Assembly (NCBI GenBank): GCA_941918925.1
Contig: OW799233.1
Coordinates: 79,425,797-79,489,796 of the forward strand
Source: Phyto melanocephala
Taxonomy: Eukaryota > Arthropoda > Insecta > Diptera > Rhinophoridae
DNA length: 64,000 nt
Reading direction: 5' to 3'
Part shown: positions 35,701-46,441 of the stretch, piece after piece
Numbering within the stretch: the first letter of the stretch is position 1
Layout: every line of letters starts with the position of its first letter
Notes under the pieces: model-generated
Databases searched by the model: none
What the model was told of the DNA's origin: nothing
What the model saw: only the letters and a program-made list of their open reading frames with translations
Translations under genes and position numbers: made by a program

Positions 35701-38474
35701 TTTTGTTGTTACGTTGTTGTTTGTGATGTTGACTTTGACTATACGATGCATAAACTTCATTATCCAATTGATTATTCTTTTTCAACGAATTTAAAGTCTT
35801 CTGTGTTGCTTCATATGTTTCTGCAATTTGTATCACCTCTTGAAGTGAAGGATCATCCTTATGTAATGCGGCAGAACGTACAGGCTCATCCGGAGTATAT
35901 AAAACGATAATATCTCTTATAAGTTCATCCACATATTCAGAATTGCATGTATTGTTTTTACAAATAAAATTACATTCTCTTGCCTTACCTCGTAATTCCG
36001 TAACCCACTGGTTATATGTTTCTCCTTCACGCTTTTCTCTTTTATAAAACTCATACCTGGTTTTAATGACATGGATCTTCTTTTTGTAATGATTGTCCAA
36101 ACTAGAAATCAAATTTTCGTACGAAAATGTCTGGACATTCTGTTTTCCAACCAACTTTTGTAGAAGGCGGAACGTTTTATCACCAACCCATGACAGGAAA
36201 AATGGGCGTTTCTTCTCACTATCTTCTACTCCATACGCTTTAAAATGCTCTTCAAGCTGCCTCTTGTATGTGTCGAAATCGTTTTGTTCATCGTCGAAAA
36301 TTTGAAATTTCGGAATTGCCACAGAGCCCGATGATAAACTGGTAACAGGACTATCACGTTGATTCAAGAATTGTGCGAAAAATTGTTGTTGTTCAGCTAT
36401 CATACGCTGAGACCATTGTGCTTGTTGTGAAAGGACTTCCGCTAGAATTTGTTCCATTGCTTAAGAAAAATTCTCGTCGCCAATAAAATGTTTTCTATTT
36501 TGTTATAAAACTTAAAGAAACAAATCTGAATTTATTGAAAGTAATTTCTTGAATCATGAAAAATATTTTAAACATTTCAAAATACAAAATTTAAAAATCA
36601 AAGAAAACATGTTTTAACAAAATTTACAAAATACAAAGTTAAAACATATCATATAGGAAAATTTTTAAAAAATTTTTTTAAATTTTTTTTTAAATTTTTT
36701 TAAAATTTTTTTGTAGTTTTTTTTTTTATTATTTTTTTCTTATTTTTAATATTTTTTTTTTGTAATTTTTTTTGTTTGGTATGTTTTTTACATGTATGTA
36801 TGTATGTATGTTGTTGTTGTAATTGTGAAAAAAACGAGGTGGTCGTGGTTTTTTGCTCATATCTCAGAAAGTTATGGGGCGATTGTGCTGAATTTCAATA
36901 GCGATTCATTCCTGGATATTTCCAAGAGATTGATACCATATACAGATCTGAGGAACATATAGTTGCTTCTAAAAGTTGATTTCAACCAACACACGGACAG
37001 ACGGGCAGACGGTCAGGGCTTAATCGACTCCTCTATTCATAAGCTTTCAGAAAATATATACTTTATGGGGTCGGAAATGAAAATTGTAGAAATTACAAAC
37101 GGAATGACAAAGCTATATACACCCTTGTGCACCACAGGTGAAGGGTATAAAAACAGAGGCAGTCGTGTTTATTTGCTCATATATCAGAAAGTTATGGGGC
37201 GATTGAGCTGAATTTCAATAGCGATTCATTCCCGGATATTTCCAAAAGATTGATACCAAACACAGATCTGAGGAACATATAGTTGCTTCTAAAAGTTGAT
37301 TTCAACCAACACACGGGCGGACGGACAGACAGTCAGGTCTTAATCGACTCCTCTAGTCATAAGCTTTTAGAAAATATATACTTTATTAAGGTTAAAATCC
37401 TAGACGATGTGTTAGACTTTGAAAACTATTAAAATTTAACACACCTGCAATAGCACGGAGCTCCTTGTTCTGGTATTCAAAAGATTTGAAATAGTTATGT
37501 ACACAATTATTCGTTAAATATTGTCAATCAAAATAATTAAAAAGAAGCACTTTAAAATTTATTGCGTTTCTGTTTAATTGTTGGCCATGTGGAAGAGCAT
37601 TCCAAAGACATAGTCAGAGTGTAAAAAGAACTGTCAATTAGAAACAATTGGTATTTAGGCATTATAACTTTTTTTCCCCTTAACGATCTTGCAATATAAT
37701 TTTCTGAAACAAATATTGCGGTTGCCAAGTGTATATAATTTTATAAAGAAAAGTTAACACTCTAATATTTAATAAATTCCTCAATTATACATCATATAGT
37801 GTCCTTGCATATATAGATATATGATCTCTTTTTCTAATATTATAAACACATCTTGTTATGGAATTGTATAAAACTTCAAGTTTTTGCGTACTGACGTTAT
37901 TGTTTAGTAAGGCTTGGAACCAAGTAAGCATTTGCCAGAAGCACTATTATCATCAATGGTGTGACATATTGAACAGACCATAATTATCTTAAATTACTAT
38001 ATGATTTAGCGACTAGCATATTGACTTGACTTGTCCATAATGTTATATTAATATTAATTACAATTCCTAGTTTATTTTTTTCAGTAAATTTTCTCTGAAG
38101 CTGAAAAAACTTGGCTTTCGTTTGTAAATTTTTGGTATATATATTTAAAAAAAAAATTTGCCTTTTTATTGATTAGAGCCCGATTTTACCAAAATTTTTT
38201 ACGAATATCTCTAGAGGCATATTTTTTAAAATTTTTATAAAAAAATTGTTTAAAAAAATTAAAAAAAAATAATAAAATATAAATAATATCTTAAATAAAA
38301 TAAGATAAAATTTTTTTGGCTCAGCTGGGATTCGATGCCACATTTAGTCTAACCAGTATATACATATGTACGTATTTTATATGAGATGAATGGTGATACA
38401 AACAATTGTTATTGCATGACTACACGTTGTGAAGGGTATATAAGATTCGGCACGGCCGAATATAGCAATGTTAC

Positions 38475-38536
<62 letters not shown>

Positions 38537-40515
38537 TTTAAGCACTTTATCAAAAAATACTTTATGTTATATAAATACTAAATTGTTAATTACCACGGTG
38601 TAATTATTAAATATAAGACTTTTTGCAGAGCGTACGAAAAATGCAACCGATCAGTACGAACATTATTTAATAGCCTAACTCAAGGCGAATTCATACAGGT
38701 GAAATTATCAGCCCAGCTGATTGGGAGACTTTATGTCAAAATTGGTTGAATTTGCTTTATTAATGCAGGGAAGGGAAATGTGATTTTAAATTCTGCATTA
38801 AAAAATTAACTTACGTGTACTTTTTTGATAATAAATGTGCTAAATTTATGTACATTTGTTGCTTTTGCGTCACTAATAATGTGTTTCAAACAATTATATC
38901 CTCTTTTTAATCAAATTTTATTATATTTAATATGTAAAAACAACTTTTCCATCCCTGATATACGAATTGGCCTTGACATAAAACATCTCATGAAAAGTTG
39001 CTTTGTTGTATCAATTCGCCGTTGCATATACCTTATCAAGGCGAATTCAATATCAGGTGATATCATCCCTGCAACAAACACAAAAAGGCCAAGAGAATGT
39101 CAAAACACAAAAAAACAAATTTTTTGTTTACTTTTAATTAAAATTTTATTTTTATAAATTTACGCGAAAATTTTCAAAAAAATAAGTATTTTTAATTTAA
39201 ACATAAATTTGTGCCAGTTTATATCACATATTTGTGTTTTATATCACATTTTTCACAATTTTCACAAGTTTTAATCACTAGGACAAACACAACGGAAATT
39301 TTGCATTTTCTGAATTAAAAACATTACAAATGTTGTTTATTCAAATTATAAAATGTGTTTTACTTATTTTCCAATAAGTTATTGCACAAATATTAGAATT
39401 TTTTAAATTTTTTCCCACAAATTTTACCACTTTTATAAAAATTTTCAATTAACGCACATAAAAATTAATTTAAATGTAAACAAACTTTGACATTGAGCCG
39501 TAAAAATAAAACGAGCAAAAAACAATCAGCTGGCTTCTTAACATCACCTAATGTTGAATTCGCCTTGTACCTTATGGATATGCCTTGGCCTAACTGCTAA
39601 CAATTTCACTAAATTTTGAATTTAAAATAAAATTTTGACAAGCTTATATTTTTTATTTGGCATCTTTTTATTTATTTTTATATTTTTCTAATTGTTCCAA
39701 AAATTAAATTATTTAATTAGATAAGTTAAAAATATCAAATATTTAAAGCCAATCAAATGCTCAATTAATTATACAATTTCAAGCAATAATTTTTTCTGTG
39801 TACTTGCATGTATATTTGCATTTCTAAAATTAATGTGTATCCATTAAATTGTTTTAGATCTTATAACGACAAAAATACGTGGAGTGGTTCTTTGTATAAT
39901 GAAAATAAAACGCAACAGTTTGAGCAGGATAGCGCAACAACAAAAGACCGTTTGCAAAGATTGGGATATACTACCGGTTATGGAACATTAAATGTAAGCA
40001 ATGAATTTTTAAATATGTATAGTTTGTTCAGTTCTTTTGAACTTATCTAAGCCATAATTCTATTTATTTTATTTCTATAAAACTTGTAGGGCTACCCAGC
40101 AGGAACAGGTATTTCAGCGTACAATCCCATTAAGCTTGATATAGGTGGAGTAGTATTAGGAACACTAGTTGGCATTGGTGCTATTATTATCATACCTAAG
40201 ATATTAAACGCATTTCACGGCGGATACACTGGATACGGCAGAAGTAATCAAAAAAATTTACTTCTTATAAATTAAATTTAGAGCAACATTTGAATAATAA
40301 TTAATTCACCTAATCTGTGTTTTAGGTGAAAATGAAAATGACTTGTCATCATTAACTAATTTTATAAACAAACTGGATGATATATTAGGCCAAAATAATA
40401 TAGATTCAACAAGTTGTATGCAACGTGCTGTTTGCAGTTACGTACGCTCAACCGAATACAATATGAAGGTGGGAGCATCTGATCAAATGGATGAATTTAT
40501 TCACATGATGTCTGA
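29741..40515 (+). CDS. Signal-peptide protein with a hydrophobic segment and Cys-pair domain, exons 1-4, 3' end missing
   Basis: Exons 29741-29841, 39858-39993, 40090-40243 and 40326-40515 join with matching phases (2, 0, 1) through GTGAGT, GTAAGC, GTAATC and GTAAGT donors and TTTTAG/TTGTAG acceptors. The product so far is about 193 residues: signal peptide (SLCMCVCSTSFLCETVFA), a polar stretch (LYNENKTQQFEQDSATTKDR), a hydrophobic segment in exon 3 (LGTLVGIGAIIIIPKIL) and in exon 4 a helical part with SCMQRAVCSYV. This build resembles insect secreted or membrane proteins of the DM4/12 or similar two-Cys type; the family is not certain. Exon 4 ends in phase 2, so at least one more exon is needed and none was found downstream. 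Intron 1 is about 10 kb and packed with mobile elements, while introns 2 and 3 are under 100 bp. Confidence 0.75.
29842..30702. other. Intron 1, 5' part: A/T-rich, nothing recognised
   Basis: Homopolymer-rich A/T sequence with no coding pattern. The 103-residue minus-strand frame at 30318-30629 has no family resemblance and the composition of A/T-rich noise. Confidence 0.5.
30703..31020 (-). mobile_element. DINE/Helitron-like repeat, family C copy 1
   Basis: The minus-strand end has TTCGGCACGACTGAATACAG and ACTTGTTTT, the hairpin tail shared by A and B. The interior (TACGCCATTTTTCCTTATTA, GACGCCATCCTTGATTTT) matches 60780-60830. Confidence 0.65.
31186..31934 (-). mobile_element. DINE/Helitron-like repeat, family A copy 5, full length
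   Basis: Both ends present; a longer purine/pyrimidine tract (ACAGACGGGCAGACGGATAG) at about 31765-31800 than in most copies. Confidence 0.8.
32160..32327 (-). repeat. 3' LTR of the compact Gypsy element
   Basis: 168 bp, identical to 36484-36651 by eye. On the minus strand its first three bases, TGA, are the stop codon of pol. Confidence 0.9.
32325..35460 (-). CDS. pol: Gypsy pol polyprotein (protease, RT, RNase H, integrase)
   Basis: The frame is open from the end of gag (about 35460), upstream of the first possible start at 35318. The protease active site FDTGA lies near 35405. Reverse transcriptase has KIDLSDAYLQIEMDEESKHL and NYLDDVICTG (YLDD); RNase H has LATDASSYGIGAVIS and LLVTDHKPLV; integrase has the HHCC finger (HQGHWGIVKMKQTARRYCWW, SSCQACYSH), HLDYAGPF, VTDNGTQFSSND and PFHPSSNGNAERFVRTFK for D,D,E. 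There is no chromodomain or env. The stop TGA lies in the 3' LTR. Pol is in the -1 frame relative to gag, so a -1 ribosomal frameshift in the AATAAAATG region is the likely mode of expression. All domains look complete. Confidence 0.95.
35444..36457 (-). CDS. gag: Gypsy gag protein with CCHC zinc knuckle
   Basis: 337 residues. The ATG at 36457 is 26 nt inside the element. Glutamine-rich N-terminus (MEQILAEVLSQQAQW), a capsid-like middle (FFLSWVGDKTFRLLQKLVG, YNQWVTELRGKARECNF), a basic Gln/Asn-rich linker and the nucleocapsid knuckle CFKCKRKGHIASVC near residue 290 (C-x2-C-x4-H-x4-C), preceded by CKYLKAQ. It packages the RNA into virus-like particles in the family. It overlaps pol by a few codons. 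Confidence 0.9.
   Translation of the reverse strand: MEQILAEVLSQQAQWSQRMIAEQQQFFAQFLNQRDSPVTSLSSGSVAIPKFQIFDDEQNDFDTYKRQLEEHFKAYGVEDSEKKRPFFLSWVGDKTFRLLQKLVGKQNVQTFSYENLISSLDNHYKKKIHVIKTRYEFYKREKREGETYNQWVTELRGKARECNFICKNNTCNSEYVDELIRDIIVLYTPDEPVRSAALHKDDPSLQEVIQIAETYEATQKTLNSLKKNNQLDNEVYASYSQSQHHKQQRNNKNKQQKDRAQANPLPSSNQCFKTHEKKNCKYLKAQCFKCKRKGHIASVCKSVPNSNNSTSVKVVDTEIANCYAVDNIIKRNGNKML
36484..36651 (-). repeat. 5' LTR of the compact Gypsy element
   Basis: 168 bp. The internal region begins TTGGCGACGAG at 36483 and the gag ATG follows after only 26 nt. Confidence 0.9.
37151..37390 (-). mobile_element. Family A copy 7, fragment
   Basis: TTATTTGCTCATATATCAGA through CATAAGCTTTTAGAAAATAT repeats the middle of family A directly beside copy 6; both ends are missing. 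Confidence 0.65.
37391..38094. other. Intron DNA; faint LINE-like trace
   Basis: The minus strand near 37630-37560 reads CLWNALPHGQQL, a pattern seen near the end of some non-LTR retrotransposon pol proteins; the match is short. Otherwise A/T-rich. Confidence 0.3.
38095..38480 (+). mobile_element. Family C fragment followed by family A 3' end (copy 8)
   Basis: 38095-38215 (GCTGAAAAAACTTGGCTTTC, CGTTTGTAAATTTTTGGTAT) matches the family C interior at 31000. From 38217 a family A 3' end runs to the hairpin TTCGGCACGGCCGAA and the tail ACTTGTTA. Confidence 0.7.
38477..38529. repeat. (TTA)n microsatellite at a family A 3' terminus
   Basis: About 16 TTA units begin exactly where the ACTTGTTA tail of family A ends. 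Confidence 0.9.
38681..39587. mobile_element. hAT-like MITE, outer copy, split by a second MITE
   Basis: Ends CAAGGCGAATTC and ATGCCTTG; perfect 8-bp TSD GCCTAACT at 38673-38680 and 39588-39595. Without the inner element it is about 370 bp. Related by TIR to family D. Confidence 0.8.
39037..39567. mobile_element. hAT-like MITE, inner copy
   Basis: 531 bp with TIR CAAGGCGAATTCAA(T/C)AT(C/T)AGG and perfect 8-bp TSD TACCTTAT at 39029-39036 and 39568-39575. It inserted near the right end of the outer MITE. Long A/T interior, no frame. Confidence 0.85.
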
Positions 40516-40559
40516 GTAAGTTATCAATATAATATACTTTACCATCATGTATAGAGTGT

Positions 40560-41080
40560 TTTTTTAAAGTTATAGAAGTTATTTTTAATAAAACAACAAA
40601 ATTCGATGGAATGTCCAAAATGTTGGGCTCTTTTAGCTTAAAAGTTTTATGGCATTTAATATGTAAAAATAATTTCTGCGATATGACCTCAGCGAATGAG
40701 CTGTATGAACGCAATCCTTGAATGTTTTCTTCTAAATGATCAATCGTTGCTGGTTTATAAGCATATAAATATATACCAGAGATTTGACGTTCACCCACAA
40801 AAAGTAGTCCGAAGATGTCAAATCACACGAAAGATATGTCTAATTTACAGATCCATTTCTGGAGATAATTCGGTTACCACAAGCTTTCCTCAACAAAGTG
40901 ATGATTTCAATCGCTTGTTAAAACCATTTCTCCTCCAAATGACTTGCAATGACATGAGCAATCGGCGCCTACATCGTCGATGGCTTCTTCTGTTCGCACA
41001 GTACGGATTGGATGAATATTATCCAGTAAATGTGCTTATTAAATCAATCCATAGTATTGCCTATTACTTGCTAAAATAAC
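40560..41080 (-). pseudogene. mariner transposase C-terminal fragment, antisense to the host gene
   Basis: On the minus strand it reads GNRIISRNGSVN near 40865, then SCDLTSSDYFLWVNVKSLVY near 40827-40768 (the block before the last catalytic Asp), and, in another frame, KPATIDHLEENIQ near 40750. The order and text match the other mariner copies here. Stops and shifts make it dead. It lies in the intron after exon 4 of the host gene or just beyond it. The plus-strand frame at 40696-41079 is its shadow. Confidence 0.75.
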
Positions 41081-41285
41081 GTAATGCTTTATATAAATTT
41101 CCACGATTTATAAACGTTGTTCTTCTTTAAGTCTGTGCATGATGATTTTCAAAAATACTCTAAAAAATTTAAACACATTTTTCTAGCATGACAGCTAATT
41201 TTACAACACCTCATCGCAGCATAGCCTAGGTTTCAGATTTAATGTAATACTAAATTTTGATTTGGAAATCATCTTTATTATTGTA

Positions 41286-42150
41286 CTAGAAAAGCCCGGC
41301 GCGCGTTGCTACGCCCCTTAATGAATAAAAATGCATTCTGAATTTAAATTGAATATCAAGTGCAAAAAACTAAAAATTATAACTTTTTTTAATGGGCGTT
41401 GCCCTGCCCACTTTTCCAATCACGAATCTGTAAAGTCATGACAGCTCAATATGTGTGCAAAGTATCAGAAAAATCGGTGAAGTTCAAGGAGCTGAAAATG
41501 ATAATTTATTTCTTATGGGCGTGGCACTGCCCAATTTTCTAATCACGAAATTGTAAAGTCATGACAACTCAATATGTGTGCAAAGTTTCACAAAAATCGG
41601 TCCGGAGCAAGTACCGCAAAATTATATCTTTTTTTATGTGCGTGGCCCTGCCCACTTTTCTAGTCACGAACTTCATGAGACTTCAATATGAGTGTGAAAA
41701 GTTTTAAAAAAATCGGTGAAGTTTAAGTAGCTGAAAATGATAACTTTTTTATGGGCGTGGCCCCGCCCACTTTTCTTATCACGAAATTGTAAAGTCATGA
41801 CAGCTCAATATGTGTGCAAAGTTTCAGAAAAATCGGTCCAGTGCAAGTACCTCAAAATCATAATTTTTTTATGGGCGTGGCCCTGCCCACTTTTCGTATC
41901 ACGAAATTTTTTAGTCATGACAGCTCAATATGTGTGCAAAATTTCAGAAAAATCCGTCAAGTGCAAGTAGCTAAAAATGATAACTATTTTTTATGGGCGT
42001 GACCCGCCCACTTTTTTCTACCCATAAACACTCCCTGGTATGTGTACAACAACTTACCAAAGTTTGAGTCCGATCGGTTTTACAGTTTCGGAGTCTATAG
42101 CTAACACACACACACACACACACAGAGTTTCACTTTTATATATATAAAGA
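41286..42150 (-). mobile_element. Helitron-like minisatellite element, family E copy 3, full length
   Basis: Inverted relative to copy 2: 3' end CGCGCGCCGGGCTTTTCTAG|T at 41286, 5' end TCTTTATATATATAAAAGTG near 42150, flanks A and T as in Helitrons. Six GTGGGC..CACGCCC units of about 120 bp; CA repeat near 42110. Confidence 0.8.
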
Positions 42151-42269
42151 TTGGTATATGATAAATAGTGTTTTTCTAATCAAGCTCTTTCAAAAAATAC
42201 TGTGTTAGCTTAAGTGAATATATTTGTATATTTACATCTATAAAATACTGTGTGAGACATATTTGTATA

Positions 42270-42420
42270 TATCCGCCATTTTATTTTCCACGCCATATTT
42301 AGTTTTGAATTTTTACGACCTTAACTGTATTATTGTAGTCAAGTCCTTTCATTAGATATCCATATTAATGGGAATCAGAAAAAAATTTCTCTCACTTTTG
42401 TTTCGGATTTCACCTTTAAT
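42270..42420. repeat. Family C fragment
   Basis: TCCGCCATTTTATTTTCCAC, TGTAGTCAAGTCCTTTCATT and ATCCATATTAATGGGAATCA resemble 60900-61000. Confidence 0.5.
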
Positions 42421-42426
42421 TTTATT

Positions 42427-43015
42427 TTTATACCCGCCACCAAAAAAATGGTGGGGGTATATTCATTTTGTCATTCCGTTTGTAACACATCAAAATATCC
42501 ATTTTAGACCCCATAAAGTATATATATTCTGAATTAGGGTTTTATTTTATGACGATCTAGCTATGTCCGTCCGTCTGTCTGTCTGTGGAAAGCACGATAG
42601 AGGTCGCACCGAAAAAGCTCAAATTTGGCCAGAATCTTTCTTATAGACAAGGTTTGTTTGGTATTGAAAATTGGCTAAATCGGAATATTAGGAAAAGAGT
42701 TATAGCGCCAAATGCAAGAGAAGGTCGAAAAAACCGTGTCCTTCGCACATCGAATAAAATGCAATTGTGTCCAAACGCATTAACGTATGAATGAAATGAA
42801 TATTTCTCCCCAAAAATTGCTTAAATCTATGTGCATTAGAAAAGGAGTTATATGATCAAAATGTACGAAAATTTATACCGCACAGTGTATATTTCAAATT
42901 TAAAACGTAATAAAACTGACAAAACTATATGTTCGATTCTGAAATTTTGCAAACATGGCTTTTTGGTCAAAGTCTTCGTTATAACGGAAAATAAATGTGC
43001 CACGCCCACTTTTTT
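42427..43015 (+). mobile_element. Family B copy 2, 5' part only
   Basis: TATACCCGCCACCAAAAAAA start, GACCCCATAAAGTATATATA and the GTCCGTCCGTCTGTCTGTCT tract; it breaks off after GCCACGCCCACTTTTTT. Confidence 0.8.
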
Positions 43016-43334
43016 CTTTAAATTTTTATAAAAATATATTAGTCATATTCATTAAGGCCATGACTGACTATCAGATTTAGTCGTTCGATATGTCAAAAAT
43101 TGTATGTGTGTTCAGAAAGTGTGATAGTGTGGACACAAAGTGCACATGTGTGACAGATTTTTTGACAAGTGTGTCATATTTGATAATCTTTTGGAAATTT
43201 TCATAAAATAATAGTTTTCGTGCGATCAGAGTTGCTTTTTCTAAGCAAGTATGACAGTGTGGCATCCAATAACACATTTTGTTGCGATTTTTTCATGTAG
43301 GACAGAAAACTATCAGATTTTTATTTGACATAAT

Positions 43335-45518
43335 TGTGATGATGACTTGGCTAAGTCAAAGTCTGTTCAAAATTATGAGAGATTTGAGATTATTTTACTA
43401 TCTAAGTTTTTTTAATGTAAAAAAAAAAAATTTTTCTACTATTGGAAAAAAATTATTTATATTTTGTTTTATTACCTGGGTTTTAAATTTCAATAATTTG
43501 GATATTTGAAAAAACTGAATTTTTTTTTCGAAAAAAAAAGGATAGAAAAAATTTTAAGAAACGGAGTCAGACACAAAAAAAAAAAGAAAAAGTTAACAAT
43601 AAAAAAAAAAAAAATTGAATTTTAAGATAAAATATATGGGGTATAGCAAATTTCTGGAGAGAGATTAATTCTATGAATTGTGTGCAATTAAATCCAAATT
43701 TTGGCCGATTTCAAGTTTTATTGTGGTGGTGTCATAAAATCGACGGTGTTTTCTTTATCAAGCGTTTAGTTAATTAAAGCGGTGATAATAATTTTGGCAG
43801 GCTAAGTCCTTGATTTGGTGTAAGAAGGGAACTGATCTTTACACTCGCATTTTCAAAATTTCAAATCCGTTGTACAGCTGAAGACTTTTTATAATAAAAC
43901 CTGGAAATTGTGGTTACAGAAACAAAAGACAACAAAATTGTGTTGACCAGTTCGATAAAAGCAGAAAAGTAAGGCGTGGAGAATTTTCAAGGATTAACTG
44001 GAGAACATAGTATTTATTCTGACAAACACAATTATTTTAAATTATTTATATGAGTTTTAAATCCTGGTTCTAAAGTTATGTATCGTATTAGTAATTTTAA
44101 TTGGTAATTTTTTTTTCTGTTAAATTTTATTCTGTGTTCTAAATTTTAAAGTAATTCTCATAATCTCAATTAGTGGTTTTTTTTTTTGCAATCATCACTA
44201 ATTTATTTATGGTTTAACGTAAAGTTTGTTCTGAGTTTTTTTTTTATTTTATTCAAAATTTTCTAAATTGGTTCGGTCAGTAACTTTGGTGAATTTTAGT
44301 AAAATTTTAAATAATAGATATGCATACAATGCAATTTTAATATAAACATTCACTCGTTATTTATACCTAAAACATATTACTTTTACATTTGAGTGTGTAG
44401 ATTTGTTAAAAGTAGGAGTATATATGTGTATACCTTGATCCTTATTATAATCTACACACATCTACTACACTTACCCGGACATACCAAATAATTTTGATTT
44501 ATTTAGAAAATAAAGAATGAAATACGCAAGATTCCACTGTCAACCGGCGCCTGCTGACGTAGGAGATAATGAGTTGTAAGTGTTAAATAATTTCTTCATT
44601 TTTACATTAGTTTTTACATAACAATTTTGAATTTTTGTTTTAAAAGAGATATATTACAAATTAAAATATATTATTCCTATAATATTAAACTTTAATAGTA
44701 CAACTAGAGTTGCCAGATATGTTAATTAAAATATAAATTTAAAATTTTATTAATTTTATCTCAAGGGTGAATTTTTTTTTATTTGTATAAAATAAAATAA
44801 CAAAAAAAAAAAAAAAAAATAATAATAACTCAGTACAACAATTTAATTACGTAGTGAAGGAAAATAGACACGTAAATCTTATCCTAATTTGTAATTCAAA
44901 TAGTTTCATTGGGTCTACCTGTAATTTTCTTTTTGTTAATATTATTAGATTTGTCTTAATTTGTTTTTTTTTTATTATTTATGTAATAGAAATAACATCA
45001 CTTTATAATTGATTTTTTTTATAATATATAAATAATTGATTTGAAAATGATTACGTATATTCTGAATAAATAAGATATCGTTTATTGTATTGTTGTCATG
45101 GAATTATAATTTGTTTTTATATAAAACGAAAGGTGACATAAATGGTATGAGGGTAGGTAGGTAGGGTATTTTTTTTTTTTTTTTTTTTTTATTATTTTTA
45201 TAGTAGGGCTGACATTAAAAGATTGGTGTGGTCAGCATGGAGGGTGGGAAAAGTCCGGTGTAGTAACTGACAGCTTTAGCTACATCTCAGTCATCAACAT
45301 TTATACTCTATTTCTACATCTTTATGAGAATACTTTTTTTTATTGATTAGCTACCTAACGGAAGATCTTTAATATATGATTCAGATATTTATATGTATAT
45401 ACCATAGGTATATATGTATGGGAACAGAATTTAATCCACCCCACCGACGAGCACGGCCGATATTAATAGGTAGCCCTGTTCCCCATAATCACACATTAAC
45501 ATGTAAAGAATCGTTACA
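43335..45518 (+). repeat. 5' LTR, 2184 bp
   Basis: TGTGATGATGACTTGG ... GAATCGTTACA; TG...CA ends. The interior is A/T-rich with poly-T and poly-A runs and a TATATAAAACGAAAG near 45118. The primer site follows after 8 nt. Confidence 0.95.
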
Positions 45519-45526
45519 GAGATTTT

Positions 45527-45544
45527 TGGCGCCCAACGTGGGGC
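45527..45544 (+). other. Primer-binding site for lysine tRNA
   Basis: TGGCGCCCAACGTGGGGC, the 18-nt complement of the 3' end of tRNA-Lys (the Lys-1,2 type). 8 nt after the LTR. Confidence 0.85.
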
Positions 45545-45863
45545 ACGGTAGTCGTTTTTTACAAAATTTTGGTGCATTTCTACATCTAGATACTGTGGGC
45601 CTTTTGAATCCTATGTGGGTGGTATTTTCATTTAGTCAATTTAATGTTTTTTTTTTTTCCCCTGTTTGTTTTTAATTTCTTTACTTTCCAGCTTTTGTAT
45701 CATAATTTGTTTTAGTTATGGATAATTGCTTATTATTAATATGTGATTTGCTATTCCTTAGTAAAATTGTATGGTGCAATGGTTATCAGGGCTTGGGTTC
45801 GAACTTGAGGAGTTAATCTGGTTTATATCGGATCAATTATCGTTTGACTATTCTTCTGTCTAT

Positions 45864-45900
<37 letters not shown>

Positions 45901-46441
45901 TTTTAGTTTGATTTTTTTTATTAGTTGTTTGGATGCAGAATATATTGGTAAAAAAGTAAATCAAGTATTTTCCAACAGCTAATAGTCAATATCTTTACGT
46001 AACTGAATTAATTCAGCATGCTACGGCCTCTATTCATTTTGTCACTTGACAAAAGTTTCCAGCTTCTGAATTATTTCTTTTCTTCAGTTTAATTTCTATT
46101 TATGTTGATGATGTAAGGAAAAATTTACTTTGCTTTTAATTTATTTTCAGTTACCATTATTATTTTATCTGGTTAGTTTAGTTTTTCTTTTGTTACATAT
46201 TATAATTTATCATTTATTTTTGTTTGTTTCTTAATATCCCATACCATAATATTTCACCGAGTAGTTTTAATATACGTGTATATATTTTTTTTTTGATTTA
46301 ACTTAGTAATTATCTGAGGGTTACTATATAAAAAAAAAAAAAAAAAAAAATTAATATAAAATAAACTGACCTTGATATTCTTGAAATTTTTATTATTTGA
46401 GGCTTTCTGGTTTTTGTTTTACTTTATTATATAAAACGAAT

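Larger units (their letters stand above)
32160..36651 (-). mobile_element. Compact Gypsy (mag-like) LTR retrotransposon, apparently intact
   Basis: 4492 bp with identical 168-bp LTRs (32160-32327 and 36484-36651, starting TGATATG on the minus strand). Two large open frames, gag and pol, are uninterrupted. The flanks TTTAG and TATAG are a 5-bp TSD with one mismatch. A primer-site-like TTGGCGACGAGAA follows the 5' LTR and the polypurine GACGAGGAGGAAT precedes the 3' LTR. Identical LTRs mean a very recent insertion. Confidence 0.9.
31935..37150 (-). mobile_element. DINE/Helitron-like repeat, family A copy 6, split by Gypsy
   Basis: The hairpin end lies at 31935-32159 and the rest at 36652-37150. 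The compact Gypsy element sits in its A/T core. It abuts copy 5 directly, so two copies lie head to tail. Confidence 0.8.

Noticed and set aside
40696..41079. Plus-strand frame of 127 residues
   Set aside because: It is antisense to a recognisable mariner transposase fragment.
46397..46441. Fifteen extra N-terminal residues on the large Gypsy gag
   Set aside because: They precede a good ATG at 46442 and have no gag-like character.
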